Below the pieces are notes generated by a model. That model was not told the DNA's origin. It did not search any database and was given only the letters and a program-made list of their open reading frames with translations. The position numbers and the translations under genes are program-made. 64,000 bases of DNA from Turritopsis dohrnii (lineage: Eukaryota > Cnidaria > Hydrozoa > Anthoathecata > Oceaniidae), in contig BQMF02000039.1 of NCBI GenBank assembly GCA_027922465.2, positions 1,302,001 through 1,366,000 of the forward strand, written 5' to 3'. Every line of letters starts with the position of its first letter. The first letter of the stretch is position 1. This document shows positions 12,006 to 23,500 of the stretch, in pieces.

Positions 12006-12966
12006 CAGGCCTTGTCAGGAAGAAAAAGGGCGGCGTGCGACTACCGCACGCCTGAATTTAAAACTTCAAAAATATGGCGTGTGATGATCGCACGCCATCT
12101 AATTTTTAGGCGTGTGATGGAGTGCGAAGCTTAAAAAGATTATATACATTCGTTCTTGTAACGTAAAAAAAACAGCTGGCACTGTCTAGATGCAGCGGAA
12201 TTTATTTAAATATTTGTTTACTTTAAAGTACCAGTACTTTAAAGTACCAATTTATATCACATCACGTTGCAGCATGTTTCGCAATATTGAAACAGAAATT
12301 GTCACCTGTCTTTGCTTATAGATATTTTTTCGAATGGAGCACGTAAAATTTTTTTCTTCTCGTGCTTAAATATTTTCAAAGACAGCTGACAGCTTTTGGA
12401 AATACTATCGTGACGTCTTAAAATGAATGAAAGTGAATGATCATTTTTTTCAAAAGTTATCGAAGAAACTTTTTAATGTTGTGCAGTCGATCAATGTTTG
12501 ATAATGAATGAATTTTCATTTCTTTTCTCAAAAGATCAAAGATTATGAAAGCGCGATTTTCCTTCATAATTGTTAATTACATGTACGATCAAATGCGTTC
12601 GTGAACAGATTGCTTGTCTGCGTTTCTTATACTTTGACGACCCCACTAGTTCTCTTATTGAAAGATTTATTCTCTAGCCACAGAGGACTTCAGGTTTAAA
12701 CATTATCAGACAAGAAAAGTTAAGACTGCGAGAGTCAACCTTTAATGTATTGACGCCAGCCCTTGTGTTTGGGGTTCACAAGTTTAAACGTCCCCCACTT
12801 GTCTGTAAAAGATTAGGCAGACATACAAAATTTCAGGCGTGCGGTCGATCGCACGCCACATATAAAAAACGTTAAAACAGGCGTGCGAACAACCGCACGC
12901 CTCGAAGAATTCAGGCGTGTGTGGGGGCGTGCGAGTGCGATCGCACGCCTCTCCTGACAAGGCCTG
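12006..12966. mobile_element. MITE with palindromic GCGTGCG...CGCACGC subterminal repeats
   Basis: A 961-bp non-autonomous element with perfect 15-bp terminal inverted repeats (CAGGCCTTGTCAGGA) is inserted in the BEL element. It is flanked by a CTTCCC duplication (12000-12005 and 12967-12972), possibly one base longer. Both ends carry a series of short hairpins with arms GGCGTGCG/CGCACGCC: near 12029-12050, 12077-12096, 12836-12857, 12880-12901 and 12925-12949. The AT-rich middle shows no coding capacity. The CAG terminus is compatible with a hAT-type mobiliser, but the duplication length is not the expected 8 bp, so the class is unsettled. Confidence 0.85.
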
Positions 12967-14808
12967 CTTCCCCCAACACGAATTAAGTCGTCCGAATCAA
13001 TGAATGGATCAAGCTGATACAATTGGCTGTCAGATGAGATTTGACTGGGTCCTTTTAATTCTTTCTTAAAATACTTCCGTTGTAATGCTTGAAGAAAAAG
13101 GCGTTCAGCATGATTAATTTGCTTGATGGTAAGAAGATTTGCTGCATCATCATTTAATGGTGGCTTCATAAGCAATGATTGGTTACGACTTCTTAATTTG
13201 CTTATAAATAAAAGAACATAAGCAAAGACTCTTTTTACTTTCTTCCAACTAGAAAATTTGCCCTTGAAGTAAATGACGAGATCCAGTTGTGATTTACCAT
13301 CTTTGATTATGGTCGACAGACAAACATCTTGTGTTTTCTTCAATTCAGGATCATCATTTTTAACATCAAAGGACGAAACGTTATGTGTAAGATCCAAATC
13401 TCCCCATAGTATACCTGATTTTTGCCGATAAAGCTGCCGAAACAAGTTCTAATCTAGGTATCGATAAGGATGGTTTAAATGGTTTCACTCTAGACTTTCC
13501 CATGACTAACACACAATGAACCTTATCACAGTCGTCGAGAATTCTTAAATAGCTGCAACTGCCGTACCCAATTTCACTGGCGTCTGAAAAATGATGAAGA
13601 CTAATTTCTTTAACTGCTCCAAAATTAACCGGTATAAAACAACGCGGTACTGTGATATCTTTTATCATAGATAATTCTGATATCCATTGTCCCCACTCTG
13701 CCATTATGTCTTGAAGAACTACATCATCCCAACCAGATTGAATTCGAGAAAGTTTTTGAAAAATCATTCTTCCCTTTAACAGAAATGGAGCAGCAAGGCC
13801 AAGAGGATCATAGATGGCGCTTATCGTTGACAACATACTTCGTTTAGTTACAGGACGTGCGTCCAGCACAATTTCGAATCCGATGGCGTCATTTTCAATG
13901 TTCCAGTTGACGCCCAACGCCTTTTCATTGGACAGATTCTTGAGACAAAGATCGCAATTTTTGATACTATCTCGACGTTCTTTCTCCGGTATTGCTCTCA
14001 ATACATCGATGCTGTTGCTTACAAACTTAGTGAGATGAAATCCGCCTTTTCGACAAATGCCAATCAAGTTTTTCACAAGTTCAATTGCGGCAAGGGAATT
14101 CGGCAATGATTTCAGAAGATCGTCGACGTAAAAGTTTTTCAAGACGGTTCTTGAAACTTCTTCTCCATATTCTGATTTTCCATTTCGGGCAGTTTCCCTG
14201 AGAGCGAAATTGCTACAACTAGGTGAGGAAGATCTGCCAAATATGTGGACGCACATTTCATAAGACTTTAACGGATTCTCATAATTTCCGTCCAGCCACC
14301 ACAAAAATTGGACAAATCCACGTTGATCTTCAGGAATACGAACTTGATAAAACATGTCAGCCATGATTGCTTGCTCTTGCCGAAATCGTAAAAGAACTCC
14401 TATTAACTGATTTGTCAAATCTGGCCCTTGCAACAGCGCTTTATTCAAAGATGTTCCCTGATATTCTGCACTGCAGTCGAACACGACTCGAATTTTCTTT
14501 TTCCTTGGATGATAAACCCCATGATGCGGTATAAACCAAACTTTTTCTCTGGGATATGACTTCTCTACTGGCCTAGCGTATCCCTGTTTAAGCATTCTAT
14601 CGATAAAGGCTGTATATTCTTCATGAAATCTTTCATTTCTGATAAACCTTCTCTTAAGACTTTCTGCTCGCTTGAGTGCCATCGAAATGTTATTTGGAAG
14701 TTCGATATGATCTTTCCAAAAGGGCAAAGGTACTTGATAATGACCATCTGTGAAATTTACACCATTGTTTACTATCTTCATCTTGTGAATATTCTTCGAT
14801 GGTTTCAT
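12967..14808 (-). pseudogene. BEL/Pao reverse transcriptase and RNase H, broken
   Basis: A minus-strand frame from 14808 to 13381 encodes a Pao-type reverse transcriptase. It includes WFIPHHGVYHP, KIRVVFDCSAEYQG, LNKALLQGPDLTNQL and the catalytic FYVDDLLKS (near 14120), followed by the DPLGLAAPFLLKGR connection and the RNase H start HHFSDASEIGYGSC. A second overlapping frame (13445-12990) continues with the LFLQALQRKYF and integrase-proximal region and then runs into the MITE at 12966. The reverse-transcriptase core appears shortened around AIMADMFYQVRI compared with typical Pao proteins, a further sign of decay. Confidence 0.85.
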
Positions 14809-15016
14809 TTATGGGAGGTGTGTCCACGCAATCAAGCTCGTACATTCTTTGCAGCATATTCTCAATACCACTATCTTTAACTTGATCAAAGACAGTAAAT
14901 TTGTGCTGAAGTGGTTTTTCATCGGTTATACTGACAACACAAATATTATTGCACGAAATTGAATGCATACTGTTCTCCTTCGATATTGGTCCAACTATAC
15001 ACCATCCCAAAGATGT

Positions 15017-15985
15017 TCAATAAGCAAACGGGCCACCATTTTGGCTTGAAACTACCTCCTGTGGTTCCAGTGCTTTAGGACAGTTTGCTCCGACAAGCAA
15101 ACCTACTTTAATATTATCATCGGCACTTAGTTGTTTTGACACTTCATCCAAATATGACCATTGTTTAATTTTATTCGGTGTCGCGATGTCGTCATTGCTA
15201 ACCGGTAAGCTGCTTCTAGAATACGTCTTTGGCAATCTAATCCAACACTCACTTGCACTGTGCAAGGCTCCCTTCAACATTAATCCATCGATTAATTCTG
15301 ACTGCTCAGTATTCTCTCCAGTAAGGGTTTTCACTACAATATTACTTTTAATACCTGGAACTGCTAGACATGATAACAAATCGCTATGAATAAACATTCC
15401 CTGACTACAATTGTCAAGTAAAGCATACGTCAAAATATCTTTGTTGGCTTTCTCATGACGAAGCAAAACTGGAACAACACACATGCTGATATTTCCATTT
15501 TGATGTGAAGACACATGATAACTATTCAATTTAGCATTTGATTGCTCTGTTTTATTGCAGATATTTTCGGCTGCCGGTTGTTCATTGGTAACCAAACCTT
15601 TATTCGGTACGTATTCGTGCAATGCTGTCGGATGTTTTCTTTGACATATGGTACATGTTCTTTTACTTGAACAATTTCTGACGATATGTCCTTTTCCATA
15701 GCAACCAAAACACAATCTTTGTTTCAATAGCCATCTACACCTTTCTTGAATTGGTTTACATGTAAAGATTTCGCATTGTTCAATATCATGCTTCTTTTCG
15801 CAAACTGGACATGACGTTATCTTAGAGATGAAGGATTGAACAGGTTTAACATTTTTCGACATTCTTGCACTGGATGTATGAAACTGGAAGTTATTTAACG
15901 CTTCTCTAGAAAATAATGGATCGTTCACCAGAGTATTCTCGAGGAATACAAATTCGAGTAGGTCTGCTAACTGTGGCTCCCGCAT
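15017..15985 (-). pseudogene. BEL/Pao gag C-terminus (CCHC) and aspartic protease
   Basis: This minus-strand frame carries cysteine-rich zinc knuckles (CPVCEKKHDIEQCEIF, CFGCYGKGHIVRNC and CTICQRKHPTALHEY). They are followed by a retropepsin-like region, YALLDNCSQGMFIHSDLL, in which the usual D-S/T-G is D-N-C. This is the standard position of the aspartic protease in BEL elements. It is separated from the reverse transcriptase by a frame break near 15010. Confidence 0.8.
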
Positions 15986-16090
15986 TTTCGCTGTTCTAAT
16001 TGCTAAGGCTTGACGATTCCATCAATCTCTCGAGTAATTTGGCAACTTGGTTACTATTGCACTTAAATTATCTGGCGAATCGAAACTATT

Positions 16091-16615
16091 CTAATAAAGA
16101 CCTTCTGCTAGCGTACTGCACTTTAACAAAAACATGTAAAATTTTCGAAAACTTGCTGCATCTCCAGGTTTAATTTGTTTCCAGGACATCAATTCACTAC
16201 AATAAGCTGCTAATATTCTATGCTGATCTCCAAATCTCTTATTAAGGAGCTGTTTAGCCAATACATATCCACGTTCAGGAGGTTTATGGATGCAGTTCTT
16301 TATAAGCTCCTTGGCTTCACCTCTGGTATACTTGATTAACCGTGTTAATCTCCCACGTGGATCTTTAATCCTTTTCTCGACCATCTCTTCAAAAGACGTT
16401 ATAAAGTATTTGTAATCAAGCGGGTTTCCATCGAAGAAATCCAAATCTGCCTCTGGTGCACCTTGCATGGCCAATAGATCCAGAAGTGATATTCCAAATG
16501 CATCTGCAGATGTTTGCGTTGGTTGTTGAGAGGATCCAAGTGATTGATTTCCATCTTCTATGTCATGTTCTCTGTCATCTCCTTGCTCTGAATCCTTCAA
16601 TCGATCAATTGACAC
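16091..16615 (-). pseudogene. BEL/Pao gag central domain
   Basis: This minus-strand frame contains DLDFFDGNPLDYKYFITSFE and RLTRLIKYTRGEAKELIKNC, the conserved gag block of BEL/Pao elements (capsid-like). The frame ends at 16091, short of the downstream zinc-knuckle frame. Confidence 0.8.
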
Positions 16616-16661
16616 GACATTTGCTTTTATATTGAATCCATTATCAGCTTTAGTTCTGGGC

Positions 16662-17366
16662 CTAAGTCAGATTGTCTGTGATGATCTCCTCACGATCCGG
16701 TTTGGTATTTATTGATTTGATGTTTTCGGATACCGGAAAATTTGAACGTACCATGGACTTCCTTTTCTGATCTTGAATTTCCAGCCAATCCTTTACTTTT
16801 TCTTTGGATCGTTCCGATTTGTCATCTAATTGATACAGCTCTGTGGAAGTTGCTGATGATGTCGAAAGATTCTTGCGATAAACATCCATCTTGGCCTCTG
16901 ACTTCGCAATCTTTTCTTGTAACAACATCATTTCCATCTTTTTCTTGCTTTCCGCAAATGATGCTTCCACTTTCAACTCCGCCAATTTCGCTGCTTCTGC
17001 AGTCAACATATCTTTTGCAGATTGTCTTGACAATTGAGAACGAGTGCTTTTAGCGTATGACTTTGTCGACAATGACGGTTTGTCTTCTTCTGTCTCAATG
17101 TTTCTCGTCCACTGAAGAACCTTCGTTTTCATTGAAAGTACATCGCCTTCAACTTGCATAATCCTTTGTTCTATTTCTATAAGCTCTTCTTGCGGTAAAA
17201 AATGAGTATTCCTTTTGCATACATCTATGTATTCGTTCATTAAATATTCAATTTTTGGTATCTCATATTTAACTTTTTCAACATTGGAAACGTTTTCCAT
17301 AAGTTCTTCCAACCAACGCAACATTTTCATCAACTTTCGATGAATGGCGTTTTTCTGTTCATTCAT
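16662..17366 (-). pseudogene. BEL/Pao gag N-terminal coiled coil
   Basis: This is a charged, heptad-like 234-residue frame starting MNEQKNAIHRKLMKMLRWLE, just inside the LTR at 17492. It has long helical segments (MLTAEAAKLAELKVEASFAE) typical of the N-terminal coiled coil of BEL gag. It has no other recognisable domain. Confidence 0.7.
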
Positions 17367-17491
17367 TTGCTCAATTTGATAAAGGCTCGACCCTTCGGCG
17401 TTGCCCTTCGCCTTGACTCATCAGTCAATTATGACAAACTGAACGATTTTCTCATTATCGACAATAAATGAGACGAGTATAAACTACTTTA

Positions 17492-17740
17492 TGTGGCTGC
17501 AGGACACAAATAAACGACCAGGATGATGATCAGGGTAGTTTATACTGACGCTCGACCCACACAAGCCACATACAATCAGGAATAAATTCACAACAGATAG
17601 CACAAACTAATAAAAAAGTTCAACTACAAAGAAACGTATCGACTGTGACTAACAATACAATACGACATTAACACTACATACACCACGAGTGCACACAGGA
17701 CAGCACGTAAAATTAAACACATCGTAATTGTTCATTAACA
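17492..17740 (-). repeat. BEL element LTR (5' LTR in element orientation)
   Basis: This 249-bp copy pairs with 10497-10737. It is followed by the target duplication TTTCT at 17741-17745. Confidence 0.9.
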
Positions 17741-17745
17741 TTTCT

Positions 17746-19339
17746 TAAAATTGTTACACTAGGTGGTTACACTAGCTTGCAGTACTATGTCCTAGACTTT
17801 GTACTTAGATACTTAAGCTTCGACAAAGGTTTTCAAGACTGGAAATAAATATTTTTTCAATTAATACTTATAGCAACAAATTTATGCAACATTATTATTA
17901 CTACTAAAAAATGGTCATTTTTTAAGCAACATTACTTCTAAGGCCTGACCTTGGTTGCTTATTAAAAAACATGTATTTTTCATGATTCTGATACAGAATT
18001 CCACGTTGATTAATAATCACAAAAGAACTTGGGTCTCAAAACAGAAAAGAAGTTATTAAGCGATCAGCACCACTACTCGCGCCCACCATGTTGAAAGATG
18101 AATCGCAAATGAGAAGACCTGGTTTTTATTAACAAGTTATAAATGATTTAAATAAATTTATGAATGTTGAATATTATGGAAAATTATCGAAAAAGATTGC
18201 TCATTTTCGGTTTCTTAATGGATAGAACTCATTATGATAGAAGTTTTTTTCAATGAATAAAATTGTTACCGTTAAAGTATCTACAATGAAGGGACGAAGT
18301 GAAAACAATAATAAACGGTGTTGAGAAACCAGGTTTACAGCTAGATCGAAATGGCGATTGAGCTGCAAAAGAGATCGAAACCATCGAACATATTATAGAT
18401 CTTTAAAGGCCATAAAGATACTTGGTATTACCTAAATGTCGGACAAAACATATGGGCAAATATGTGAACTCACACGCTTTATGTGTGTGACACACTCGTT
18501 TTGGTTATCTCGCATTCTAAATTTTTTTTGAACCTCCTAATCTGGTGATATAAAAATTTTGTGGAATATATTTAAGTAGTTTTCTTCAAATCTTCACTTT
18601 GCTACTTTTCATACTGTTTCCAGCAATTGTTGAGTGCATTTTATCTCCTCACACACATTTTATTTTTCAGCTGGTGTCTCCATGGGGTTAGGGCATGATA
18701 AAGGTTTAGACCTTTTACTCAACATAATAAAGTCCACACTAAAGTTTACGTATTATGTCAGTAGTGTACATGAAACTATTTACATTGTATGTATTAATTT
18801 GCAACATTAAAAAGCAAATATCTTGTGTGAGAAATAAAATAACTGATGTTTTGGGGGTTCATGAAATTAGTGATACAGCAGTGGCCTTTAGACTATTTTC
18901 TACTACAAACGGCCTACTAAAGTTTAGTAGGCGTTTGTAGAAAATAGTTGGGTTCCTGTTATCACTACCTTGAAAAATTGAGTCAACCGGTCGGCAAAAA
19001 TTTTGTTTCTGTATTTTTCCATACTGTAAAAAAAGTTATGTTCATTTGGCAGCCACATTCTAAAAAACACTTGTTCGGGGATTTAAGCAATATAAGCAAA
19101 TGAGATGAATAGGGTCATAAATTCGGGAAATAATCTCGAATCCGCCTTATTTTTACGCGCTAACGGCACAAAATAAAAATGGGTGTCCCACTCTCCGACT
19201 CTCAAAGTAAGACATTTTTAGGGTCGGTCGAAGAACAGGAACCAGGCATTTTCTTACGAGCGGCCTTAGAAGACCCTGTGACATCATTAAAATCTTTATT
19301 TGGCTACATCTCCATCTCAATCATGTCAATCATAACAAT
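17746..19339. other. Non-coding stretch
   Basis: No gene could be supported. The only structured item is the hairpin at 18893-18947. The open frame at 18755-18940 runs into that hairpin and lacks protein-like motifs. Confidence 0.5.
18893..18947. repeat. Near-perfect inverted repeat (potential cruciform)
   Basis: CTATTTTCTAC...CAAACG...CCTACTAAA is followed after one base by its reverse complement TTTAGTAGGCGTTTGTAGAAAATAG. The arms are about 25-28 bp with a small bulge. No loop gene and no flanking duplication could be recognised. Confidence 0.75.
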
Positions 19340-20453
19340 TGATCTGTTCTGATCATTCTGTTGTTAACGTAGCCATTGACTTTAATTCTGCTTGCCCACA
19401 CGATCCACCTATTCATCACAAACTTTATTCATACCATCGTGGTGACTGGGACAGCTTTCGAGACCTGATTCGTGACCTGCCGGTTGATCATATCTTTGCC
19501 TGTGATGCAGAGAGGTGTGCAGTGGAGATTTCTTCTTGGCTTCAGGTTGGTATTGATGAATTTGTTCCTTCTCGTAAATATCAGGTTAAACCTCACTACC
19601 ATTTTACTCATGCCATTTCTGCTGCAATTGCCCATCATAATCATTTTTTCCATTGTTATCAACGTTGTAGTAGTGAAGACAACAGGCGTCTTTTCACCAG
19701 AGCTCGCAATGACTGTAAAAAAGTCATTGAGGAGGCTAAACGAACCTATCAAAATCTGGTCCATGATCGGATTATATCTGAATCTATTGGGTCTCGTGAT
19801 TTCTGGCGTATCTATCGGAGCTTTTCTAATAAGGATAAGTCTTTGATTCCCCCACTCTTCAATGGCCCTGAGTTGTTGACATCTGCTGTTAAACGTAGAG
19901 CTCTTTGCTAAACAGTTCAGCAGGAACTCCACTCTCGATGACACTGGTCATGTTTTGCCCGATATTGACCCCAGAACTGATGTGGATTTGTCTTCTCTGA
20001 ATATAACTCCCAAGATGGTTGCAGATGTTATTAGTTCTCTCGACTCTTCTAAGGCTACTGGTCCCGACGAAATCCCTGTAATCGTTCTGCAAAAATGCTT
20101 GCCTGAACTCTCTCCCATACTCAGTAGGCTATTCAGGAAGTGCATTGATGAATCTTGTTTTCCTTCTTGTTGGAAGATTGCTTCTGTTGTGCCTGTTTTC
20201 AAAAACTCTGGTGAGAGATCGGACCCTTTATGCTATTGTCCTATAATTCTTCTATCTGTTATAAGTAAGATCTTCGAATCATTGATCAACTCTTCCATCA
20301 CCCATCATCTGGAATCTCTTCATCTGTTCTCTGATCACCAGTACGGTTTCTGTTCTGGCCGTTCCACTGCTGATGCTCCGACCGTCATCTCTCAATGTGT
20401 ATGTCAGTCCCTCAATGCTTGTGGTGAGACACGAGCTATTGCTCTTGACATCT

Positions 20454-20582
20454 ATTCAAGTTGCCTTGATAGGGATAGACATAAGAAGGACACAAGTTGT
20501 ATGTTTATAGTATATAGGCTAGTCTAAAGGTAATATACATTAAGGTTAGTAAGTTAGTAACAAAAAGCATAAATGTTCATTA
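20454..20582 (-). repeat. Gypsy LTR (3' in element orientation)
   Basis: 129 bp, beginning ATTCAAGTTGCC and ending AAATGTTCATTA on the plus strand, identical to 25107-25235. It lacks the canonical TG...CA termini as delimited by the duplication. The stop codon of gag-pol lies within or immediately beside it. Confidence 0.9.
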
Positions 20583-23500
20583 TCTTCTTTGCCCTATAGC
20601 CTCCTTTAACCCAGGGGCATTGAAGTCCTGCAAGTTTTTTAGGGCTCTTGGGATATGTCGTGTTGTGTCGATTGTATTCTTTGAAGGGGTTGTGATAGGT
20701 GCCGTAACAGGAATATCGTTCCTCACCTCTAAACGTGGTTCTTCAGGATTTGTTGGTGGTTCTTCAGGATTTGGCGGTAAAGGTAGAACTGTGTCTTGAG
20801 ACTTTTGGTCTCCTTTGGATGGTATTATGTCTGGTGTTAGCTTTTCAATTTGTCTGATAAACCTTCGATTTTGCAGCGTTACTCTGCCAGAGGGGAACAT
20901 TCTAATTTGATATTGGCGATTTGGTAGCACCTCAACTATTTGACCATACTTATCCCAATGTTTGCGGTTTCTAACGTTCTGTACAACGACATCGGCCCCA
21001 ATAGGGAGAGCTGGAAGGTCATGAGCATGAGCGTTGTAATTTTCCAGTAATTTTTGGTTCCTAGAAGCATAAGCATGTTCACGGTCATTAGCAGTTATTA
21101 TCCAATCTCGGTGTGGGAGGTAATACGTAGGGTGGGCTGGTACTCCATCTCTTAGGTTTCTGTGGAGGAGTATTTGTGCAGGGCTTAAATTGATTTCAGG
21201 TAGGGGTGTGTTTCTATATTGAAGTACTGCTCTGGTGGCATTGTCAGTGTTCAAACTGCCGTCTGATGAGAGGTTGTTGTGAATGATGCGTTTTGCAGCT
21301 TTGACACCCAATTCAGCCCTGCCGTTTGATTGTGGGTAGGATGCAGATGATAGTCTGTGATTAATGCCCCAATTTTTTAGGAAGGTCTTAAATTCCACAC
21401 TAGTGAACTGTGGGCCACCATCTGAACTTAGTTCTTCAGGTGCTCCATAGGCAACGAACAAGTTTCTAAATACCTCAATTAGTTTCTTAGTGGTTATTTC
21501 TCTCTCTTTAAAAAAATAAATGCTCAACCATCCACTAAAACGATCAACTATACTGATATATGTATGTCCACCAATGTGAAAGTAATCAGCACATATCTGT
21601 TCGAAAGGATATTTTGGTGATGGTGTCAGGACTAATGGTTCGGCTGGTTGGCTGGGAGCGTGTTCGACACAGTCCTTGCAATTTGCGCGGTGTATTCTGA
21701 TACTGTTATCCATGCCTGGCCAGTACACACATTTATTGGCTCTGAAACGCATACCAGTATTACCTTGATTTGCTGAGTGTAGGTTGTCAAGTATTACTTT
21801 CCGCAACAATGTAGGTATCACAATTCGTTTGTCCATTAGTACAACTCCATCCATGTTGGAGAGTCTGTTCCGAACTTCCCAGAAGTTCCGCAAATGTGCA
21901 GGTTCAACTTGGTTTCTTTTGTCAGGAAAACCTTCTTTAATTGTTTCAATAAGTTCCTGGTACTTCGAGTCAGCAGCACCAGCAGTACGGACAGTATCTA
22001 GTGTGACACTTTTTAGCTCATTTACGGCGTAAATGCTAGCAATTTCACAAGCCATGTTAGCTGAAGCGTAAGGATCACAAGTGTTGTCTGAGGTTTCACT
22101 AAAAATATGATGGATTGATGATTTTTGTCTTGAAAGGGCATCGGGTCCTCTGGTCCATTTGCCAGGGCAGTGAACTATGGTAAATCTCCAAGCTAATGTC
22201 TTCTCTTTGATGGTTTGAATACGAGGGTTGCTAATATTTCCCAGATGTCTGTTGTTAAATATGCCAAGGAGGGGCTTGTGATCCACAGCCACAATGAGGT
22301 CTGTGCAACCAAGGGTATACATACGGGAGTGATGTAGTGCCCATGCAACAGCAAGAGCCTCTCCTTCTGTGGGTGAGTATTTGCTTTCAGCAGGCTTAGT
22401 GAATCTTGATCCAGCAAATATCAGCTTCCAGCCATCGTGGCAACATGTTGGGGAGTCACTTACGCAGTCACAATGTTTTTGCAGGACCAAATATCCAAGC
22501 CCCTGCTCACTCCAATCAGTTTGTAAACAGGTTCGTTTGGCAGGATCGAATGATTTGACCCCATCAGAGACAAGCTCAATTATTTTTTTCTTTGAGTCGA
22601 GGAATATGTCATTCAGGTGTTTATCCCAGTAGAATTTGGAGTGTGGCTTAATCAGGTCACGAAATGGGGACATAATGTCGCTGAGTGAGTAGGCCCAAGC
22701 GACTTGATTCACAAGGCCAAACCATGACCTTGCATTCGTAAGATCGGTTGGGGTAGGAAAATTTCTGATTGCTGTTAAAATGCGATCTGATGGTTCAATG
22801 CCATTTGATGTTATTTTCAAACCTGCAAACTCAACTGTTTTTTTACAAAATTGAAATTTTTTCAGGTTTGCCACAATACCATTGTTTGCACATAAGGTAA
22901 GATAGTCCCATGTGCTATAAAACAATTCCTCAATGCTCTGATCATATATCAATGAATCATCCACTATTTTGACAAGTCTTGGGGTATCTTTTGTAATGAT
23001 ATCCATGCGGTGAGTGTAGGCATCCCCCGATGCGGAGTACCCTTGGGGTAGGCGACATGGCATATATCGTCCCCATTCTGTGATGAAAATAAGTAGATGA
23101 CGGCTGTCATCATCAACCTCAACAGAATGATATCCATCGACGGCATCAATAACAGTTTTGTATGTATTGGGTGGAACTTGTGATGCAAGGTTGAAGGGGG
23201 AATGAGTGTAGTGAGTCTGTCTTAAGCATTGAGAGTTGAGTTTTTGATAATCTATCGTCCGGCGTGGGGATCCATCTGGTTTAGTTGCCACAACCATAGG
23301 AGCACACCATTTTACAGGGGTGTTGACAGGAACTGGTTTGATAATACCACGTGCAACATCTCTGTCCAACTGTGCCTTTACCATCGATTTGTGGTGATGT
23401 GCAACAGGAATTGGAGTGTGTTGAGCAAAGGGAATGGCATCTGGTTTTAAATGTAGCTTGAATGGTGTGGACAAGAGAGATGGAAATGGCAAATCAGAGT

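Larger units (their letters stand above)
10497..17740 (-). mobile_element. BEL/Pao LTR retrotransposon, degenerate, with nested MITE
   Basis: The element is bounded by LTRs starting TGTGGCTGCAGG and ending TTCATTAACA, and flanked on both sides by the 5-bp target duplication TTTCT (10492-10496 and 17741-17745). Reading on the minus strand the order is gag coiled coil, gag domain, CCHC and protease, Pao-type reverse transcriptase and RNase H, integrase, then a C-terminal integrase-associated domain. This is the BEL/Pao order. The reading frame is broken several times between these blocks and a 961-bp MITE splits the RNase H-integrase region, so the copy is dead. The LTRs differ by a few indels (241 versus 249 bp), meaning it is older than the Gypsy element at 20454. 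Confidence 0.9.

Noticed and set aside
19429..19944. Minus-strand frame of 171 residues opposite the LINE
   Set aside because: It is an antisense shadow of the LINE copy A frame; the same shadow appears at 57208-57729 opposite copy B.
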